This document shows positions 60,097 through 64,000 of a stretch of 64,000 bases of DNA, in pieces. Every line of letters starts with the position of its first letter. The stretch's first letter is position 1. Made by a program: the position numbers and the translations under genes. Below the pieces are notes generated by a model that was given only the letters and a program-made list of their open reading frames with translations, made no database searches and was not told the origin of the DNA. The stretch covers positions 6,386,001-6,450,000 of the forward strand of contig NZ_CP114065.1 in assembly GCF_027627575.1 (NCBI RefSeq). Reading direction: 5' to 3'. Source of the DNA: Kribbella sp. CA-293567. Its GTDB lineage: Bacteria; Actinomycetota; Actinomycetes; Propionibacteriales; Kribbellaceae.

Positions 60097-62853
60097 TCAC
60101 GCTCCGCCGCGGTCGACCGTGCGCAGCAACTGGGTGCGGTTGGCGACGCCGAAGCGCCGGTACAGCCGGGTGAGCTGCGACTCGACCGCCTTCACGCTCA
60201 GGTAGAGCGCCGCCGCGATCTCGCGGTTGGTGGACCCGTCGCGGACCATCGCGACGATCTGCAGCTCGTTGTCGGTCAGCTCGGACGGCTGCCGGCTCCG
60301 GCTCGGTACGTCGAGGCGCGCCAGCTCTGTCTCGGCCACCTCGCGCCAGGCGGGAGCGCCGTGCGCCTCGAACTGCTCGATCGCGTCCAGGAACGCCGTC
60401 CGGGCCACCGAGCGGCGACGGGCCTGCCGGGCCACCCGGCCCCGGGTCAGCTCGCAGCGTGCCAGGTCGAGCGGGTAGACGTGGTCCCCCGCCGTCGTGA
60501 TGGTCTTCTCGAGCAGCTCCAAGGCGGCGGCCGGGTCGCCCTGTTTGGCAACCAGCAGCGCCTCGGATCGCGCCAGACCGACCAGTACGACGGAGCGGTC
60601 GAGCGTCTCGGCCCGCTCCCGGATCTCCGCGATCAACGCGGCGGCGTCGTCCAGCCGCCCAGCCGCAACGAGTGCCTCCGCGTAGTCGGCGTGCCACGGG
60701 ATCACGGCCGGGTCGTAGGGCATCGCGGCCTCGCCCGACTCGGCGATCGCGTCGAAGGCCTCCACCGCGCGCTGCGGGTCACCGGTCAGTACACAGATGA
60801 CGCCGACGCCCGAGAGGGCCGGTCCGGTCCATTCCTCGTTGCCGACCAGGCGGCATCCTTCGAGCGCCGCCTCGGCCAGCTCGCGCGCCATCGTCGCCGT
60901 GCCGCCGGCCCACTCGGCGCGGCAGGCGACGACCATGCCGACCTCGGGCTCGTCGCCCAGATCCTGCATCAACTGGTAGCACTCGTGGCCGGTGGCCAAC
61001 GCGTCGGCGCCGCGGCCGCTGCGTTCGTAGATGGCGGTGGCGGAGATCAGGATCGACGCCAGCCAGCGAACCGCGCCGGCAGTCCGTACTTCGTCGACCA
61101 GTGCACTGATCTGCTCGATCGCCGCCTCCGTGCGACCACGGAACAGCTCCCGCATCGCGGCCATCTGCCGGGCACCCACGACCGCCTTGGTGAGTGGCAG
61201 ACCGCGGGACAGCTCTGCCGCCTGCTTCAGCAACGAGTCGGAGGAGTGCTCGCCACCGCGTGCGATCTGTACGCTGCTGGCCGCACTGAGCGCGTCGACC
61301 AGGGCCTCGGTGTCTCCACACTCCCGGGCGAGCCGCTCGGCCGCTTGCGCGTCGGCCTGGGCGTCATCGAGCCGACGGTCGAAGTACGCGCTGTTGCTGC
61401 GCAGGATCCGGACCCGCGCTTCGAGCTGCGGGTCGCCGGCCGCAGCGTCGAAGGCCTCAGCGAGCAGCGCGATCCGATGCTCCCGCTCCGGCCAGGCCGC
61501 GTCCACCAGAAGCAGCAGGGCAGCCACTTTGGTGTCCGGACGAGTGGCAGCCTTCACTGCGAGGCGCGCCATCTCCGCAGACTCCACCAGGTGCCCGGCG
61601 GCGGCAGCGGCGTCCGCGGCGCTGGACAGCCGCAGGGCGCGGTCATCGCGCTCGTCAGTCGGTGTGCGCTCAGCAGCGAGTCGCCACAGGGTCGCGGCTG
61701 CTCCCAGCGCGCCACGGCCTCCGGCGACGACCGCGGCGGCCTCTATCGTCGCTGCGAGGTCGGTGTCGGCTTCCTGCGTCGCCAGTGCTCTGTGCGTCGC
61801 GTTCTCAACCGGCTCGTCCACCACCGCGGCGAGTTGGGCGTGCGCTTGCCGCCGGCCCGCGGAGGTCGCTTCGGCGTACACGAACTCTCTGAGCAGCGGA
61901 TGCGAGAACCGCAGCCGCTCCGACGACACGTCGATCAGCCCGAGCCCTTCGGCCTCGGCCAGCTCGGCATCGATGGGCCGCTTGAGCGACCGGGCCAGCT
62001 GGTTGGTCGTCGGACGCGGCGAGGAGGCGGCGTGCAGCAGCAGCTCGTACGTCGCCGGCGTGAGGTCGGCGAGCCGGTCGCCCAGCAGGGTCTTCAGACG
62101 ACTCGACACCGGCAGCGGATCGTTCGGCGAGACGCCTTGCGGATGGCGCAGGATGGCTCGGCCGAGCTCCAGCGCCATGAACGGGTTGCCGGCGCTCGCG
62201 GTGAAGATGCGGCGCGCGGTACGGACCGGGAGTGGACTGGAGAGCCTGTTGCGGAGCAGCGCCAGGACGTCGGCCTCGACAAGCGGCGGAACCTCGAGCT
62301 GGAGCAGCGGCTCGGGGCAGGCCTCCGCCATCACCGGCAGGTCGCCGTCGGCCACCTGCTCGGTGGCGAGCATGTGGACGCCTTCGGTCAACCGTCGGGC
62401 GCAGAAGGTCAGTACTTCGAGGCTGGACGGATCCACCCACTGGATGTCGTCCACGACCAGCAGCACCGGGCCGGAGGCCGCCAGGCGGCGCAGTACGTGC
62501 AGTACGGCGAGGCGGACGGCCAGCTCGTCGCGGACGGTGTCGGGGGCGCTCGATTTGAGCAGCGCGACCTCCAGCGGCTGGCGGAGGTGGTCGGGCAGCA
62601 CCTGCCAGGCGAGCTCGAGCTGGTTGGAGAGGAGGTCGAGGAGAGTGACATACGGCAGGCCCGCCTCGCTCTGGGAGGGCGCTGCACTCAGCACGCGGCA
62701 GCCCGCCCGGGCGCGATCGGCGACCAGTGCCCGGCCGGTGGCGGACTTGCCGATCCCGGTCGGGCCGTAGAGCAGCACACTACCGCTGGTCTCGAGCTGC
62801 TTCTTGGCACGCTCGACCAGGGTGGCTCGCCCCACCAGCTCGTCGTCAGTCAT
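60097..62853 (-). CDS. Large ATP-binding LuxR-type (LAL) transcriptional regulator
   Basis: This 918-residue regulator has an N-terminal AAA/NACHT-type ATPase with Walker A GPTGIGKSA (about residue 30) and Walker B VLLVVDDIQWVDPSS. A long helical TPR-like region (about 350-830) follows, and a C-terminal LuxR helix-turn-helix (LTDNELQIVAMVRDGSTNRE ... VKAVESQLTRLYRRFGVANR). ATG 62853 is chosen because the conserved MTDDELVGR N-terminus begins there. Such proteins control sugar or secondary-metabolite genes in actinomycetes; the target is unknown. The ATPase motifs are intact. Confidence 0.88.
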   Translation of the reverse strand: MTDDELVGRATLVERAKKQLETSGSVLLYGPTGIGKSATGRALVADRARAGCRVLSAAPSQSEAGLPYVTLLDLLSNQLELAWQVLPDHLRQPLEVALLKSSAPDTVRDELAVRLAVLHVLRRLAASGPVLLVVDDIQWVDPSSLEVLTFCARRLTEGVHMLATEQVADGDLPVMAEACPEPLLQLEVPPLVEADVLALLRNRLSSPLPVRTARRIFTASAGNPFMALELGRAILRHPQGVSPNDPLPVSSRLKTLLGDRLADLTPATYELLLHAASSPRPTTNQLARSLKRPIDAELAEAEGLGLIDVSSERLRFSHPLLREFVYAEATSAGRRQAHAQLAAVVDEPVENATHRALATQEADTDLAATIEAAAVVAGGRGALGAAATLWRLAAERTPTDERDDRALRLSSAADAAAAAGHLVESAEMARLAVKAATRPDTKVAALLLLVDAAWPEREHRIALLAEAFDAAAGDPQLEARVRILRSNSAYFDRRLDDAQADAQAAERLARECGDTEALVDALSAASSVQIARGGEHSSDSLLKQAAELSRGLPLTKAVVGARQMAAMRELFRGRTEAAIEQISALVDEVRTAGAVRWLASILISATAIYERSGRGADALATGHECYQLMQDLGDEPEVGMVVACRAEWAGGTATMARELAEAALEGCRLVGNEEWTGPALSGVGVICVLTGDPQRAVEAFDAIAESGEAAMPYDPAVIPWHADYAEALVAAGRLDDAAALIAEIRERAETLDRSVVLVGLARSEALLVAKQGDPAAALELLEKTITTAGDHVYPLDLARCELTRGRVARQARRRSVARTAFLDAIEQFEAHGAPAWREVAETELARLDVPSRSRQPSELTDNELQIVAMVRDGSTNREIAAALYLSVKAVESQLTRLYRRFGVANRTQLLRTVDRGGA

Positions 62854-63047
62854 CGATCCACATTCTCCCCGAAGGATTACATTCGCCGACATCACAGTCG
62901 AGTGCCAATGGACACGGCGAGTGTCACATATGGAGATCGTCCGGCCATCACCTCGTCACCTACCTCTTCTCCCGGGCGCGTCGCCCAGGATTGCTCATTT
63001 CAGCGGCGTGTCGGTCAAATCCCTCGATAGACCAGTGGGTGGACTGG

Positions 63048-63773
63048 TCAGCTCAGGAAAGCACGAAGTAGGGCGGCGCTGCCTGCGACGTGCTGGTGCA
63101 TGGCGGCGCGGGCCCCCGGCGCGTCGCCGGTCAGGATCGCCTCGACCACGGCCCGGTGCTGTTCGTCGGAGTGCACGATGTTGCGCTCGAGCAGCGGGAT
63201 CGCGTCGAGCAGCGCGTTCAGCCGCATCCGTACGTCGGCAACGGCCGAGGTCAGGGACGGCGAGCCGCTCAGCTCGGCGATCGCCAGGTGCAGCCGCGAG
63301 TCCATCCGGCGGTAGTCGGCGAGCTTGGCACCGGCCGAGTCGGCGAGCCGGCCGCGCAGGTGCTCGTGCTCCTCCGGACTCAACTGTCGGGACGCGGCAG
63401 CCTCGGCCGCGCCGACCTCCAGGGCGGCCCGCAGTACGAGCGCGTCGTCCAGGCCGTCGCCGAGCTCCCGGGCGATCCGTTTCGGCCCGATCCGGCGCGG
63501 CTTGGGCAGGCGCTCGTTGACGAACGTGCCGCCGTAGCGGCCACGGCGGGATTCGACGTACCCGGAGTCGGTGAGGACCTTGATCGCCTCGCGCAGGGTG
63601 ACCCGACTCACACTGAGCCGGGCCGCCAGGTCGCGCTCGGCGGGCAGCCGCTCTCCGGGCGCGACCACGCCGAGCTTGATCGCCTGCAGCAGCCGCTCGA
63701 CCGTCTCCTCGAACGGGTTGCCGGCCCGGACCGGCCGGAACACAGCCTCGTCCGCAGTCGCCACGCCTGCCAC
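63048..63773 (-). CDS. FadR/GntR-family transcriptional regulator
   Basis: This 241-residue regulator has a GntR winged helix (about 20-90; GERLPAERDLAARLSVSRVT and REAIKVLTDSGYVESRRGR) and an all-helical FCD domain (about 105-235; VLRAALEVGAAEAA, SRLHLAIAELSGSPSL, HRAVVEAIL), whose Asp/His residues usually bind a metal and a carboxylate ligand. It lies 41 bp downstream of the SDR gene on the same strand, so it may control that oxidation pathway. Confidence 0.87.
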   Translation of the reverse strand: MAGVATADEAVFRPVRAGNPFEETVERLLQAIKLGVVAPGERLPAERDLAARLSVSRVTLREAIKVLTDSGYVESRRGRYGGTFVNERLPKPRRIGPKRIARELGDGLDDALVLRAALEVGAAEAAASRQLSPEEHEHLRGRLADSAGAKLADYRRMDSRLHLAIAELSGSPSLTSAVADVRMRLNALLDAIPLLERNIVHSDEQHRAVVEAILTGDAPGARAAMHQHVAGSAALLRAFLS

Positions 63774-63814
63774 CCGCTCTCCCCGTCGCCCCGCCTCTGG
63801 TACCTCCGGTCAGA

Positions 63815-64000
63815 CTAGATCGGAGTCACGTACGCGCCCGAGATTCCGCCGTCGACCAGGAACGTGTTGGCGGTGATGAAGGACGAGTCGTCGCTGGCCA
63901 GGAAGGCGACCGCGGCGGCGATCTCCTCGGGCTCGCCGAACCGGCCCATCGGCACGTGCACCATCCGGCGCTGGGCTCGCTCGGCATCGGAGGCGAAGAG
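63815..64000 (-). CDS. SDR-family oxidoreductase, C-terminus only
   Basis: Only the last 61 residues lie in the window. They show the classical short-chain dehydrogenase C-terminus: MGRFGEPEEIAAAVAFLAS, then SFITANTFLVDGG, ending GAYVTPI. The active site and cofactor fold are beyond the window edge. FabG-like SDRs next to a FadR regulator commonly act in sugar-acid or hydroxy-acid catabolism; the substrate cannot be told here. Confidence 0.8.
   Translation of the reverse strand, partial: LFASDAERAQRRMVHVPMGRFGEPEEIAAAVAFLASDDSSFITANTFLVDGGISGAYVTPI

Noticed and set aside
60361..63030. Long plus-strand open frame opposite the LuxR gene
   Set aside because: Antisense artefact; no ribosome site or recognisable domain, and the LAL regulator fills the other strand with intact Walker and HTH motifs.

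Overview
The window is very G+C-rich actinomycete chromosome. I would place it near Kribbella/Nocardioidaceae. That is inferred from gene content and style (SdhCDAB order, MoxR-DUF58-VWA operon, a tandem pterin-dehydratase/VOC fusion, an SCO4848-like membrane protein, many secreted enzymes, start codons often GTG); no marker gene settles it. I found no tRNA, rRNA, CRISPR array, insertion sequence or integrase.

Layout. 1-2.2 kb: end of an ECF sigma factor, a secreted S37-type peptidase and a small Cys-rich protein. 2.25-9.6 kb: a huge secreted Rhs/YD-repeat protein with a variable C-terminal tail, followed 14 bp later by a small membrane protein that may be its immunity factor, then a DUF1232 protein. 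9.8-11.8 kb: LysR regulator divergent from a TauE/SafE permease. 11.8-16.1 kb: operon of a small exported protein, MoxR ATPase, DUF58, VWA and trypsin-like protease, carrying a long palindrome over the DUF58 stop codon; it diverges from an OmpR-type two-component system (16.2-18.2 kb). 18.2-25.5 kb: polyol operon (sugar-binding lipoprotein, two ABC permeases, mannitol/arabitol-type dehydrogenase, SorC regulator, xylulokinase) with a recognisable promoter and palindromic operators. 25.6-28.8 kb: APH-like kinase and uridine-kinase-like gene around a 1.5-kb gene-free cluster of palindromic repeats.

28.8-33 kb: LysR regulator, secreted M9 collagenase, lipoprotein. 33-40 kb: nucleoside salvage operon running BMP lipoprotein, ABC ATPase, two permeases, cytidine deaminase, thymidine phosphorylase. 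40-43.2 kb: ThuA-like protein, doubled VOC protein, M20 amidohydrolase. 43.4-46.6 kb: a three-gene cassette of visibly lower G+C with many TTA codons (DUF262 protein, OLD/DUF3696-like ATPase, uncharacterised protein); this is my best candidate for an undescribed, probably anti-phage, system. 46.6-52.2 kb: methylmalonyl-CoA-mutase-type catalytic subunit, two GT4 glycosyltransferases, secreted peptidoglycan-binding protein, MBL-fold protein. 52.5-55.8 kb: complete succinate dehydrogenase sdhCDAB. 55.9-64 kb: ECF sigma factor with a membrane-anchored BNR-propeller partner, DUF2000 protein, M55 D-aminopeptidase divergent from an AraC regulator, small membrane protein, giant LuxR (LAL) regulator, FadR regulator and the C-terminus of an SDR oxidoreductase.

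How the genes fit together: the polyol operon should import a pentitol or hexitol, oxidise it to a ketose and phosphorylate it; a D-arabitol to D-xylulose 5-phosphate route fits the xylulokinase. The nucleoside operon imports nucleosides, deaminates cytidine and phosphorolyses thymidine or deoxyuridine. Neither route was tested here; both follow from family knowledge and gene order. All coordinates, repeats and motifs were read by eye.
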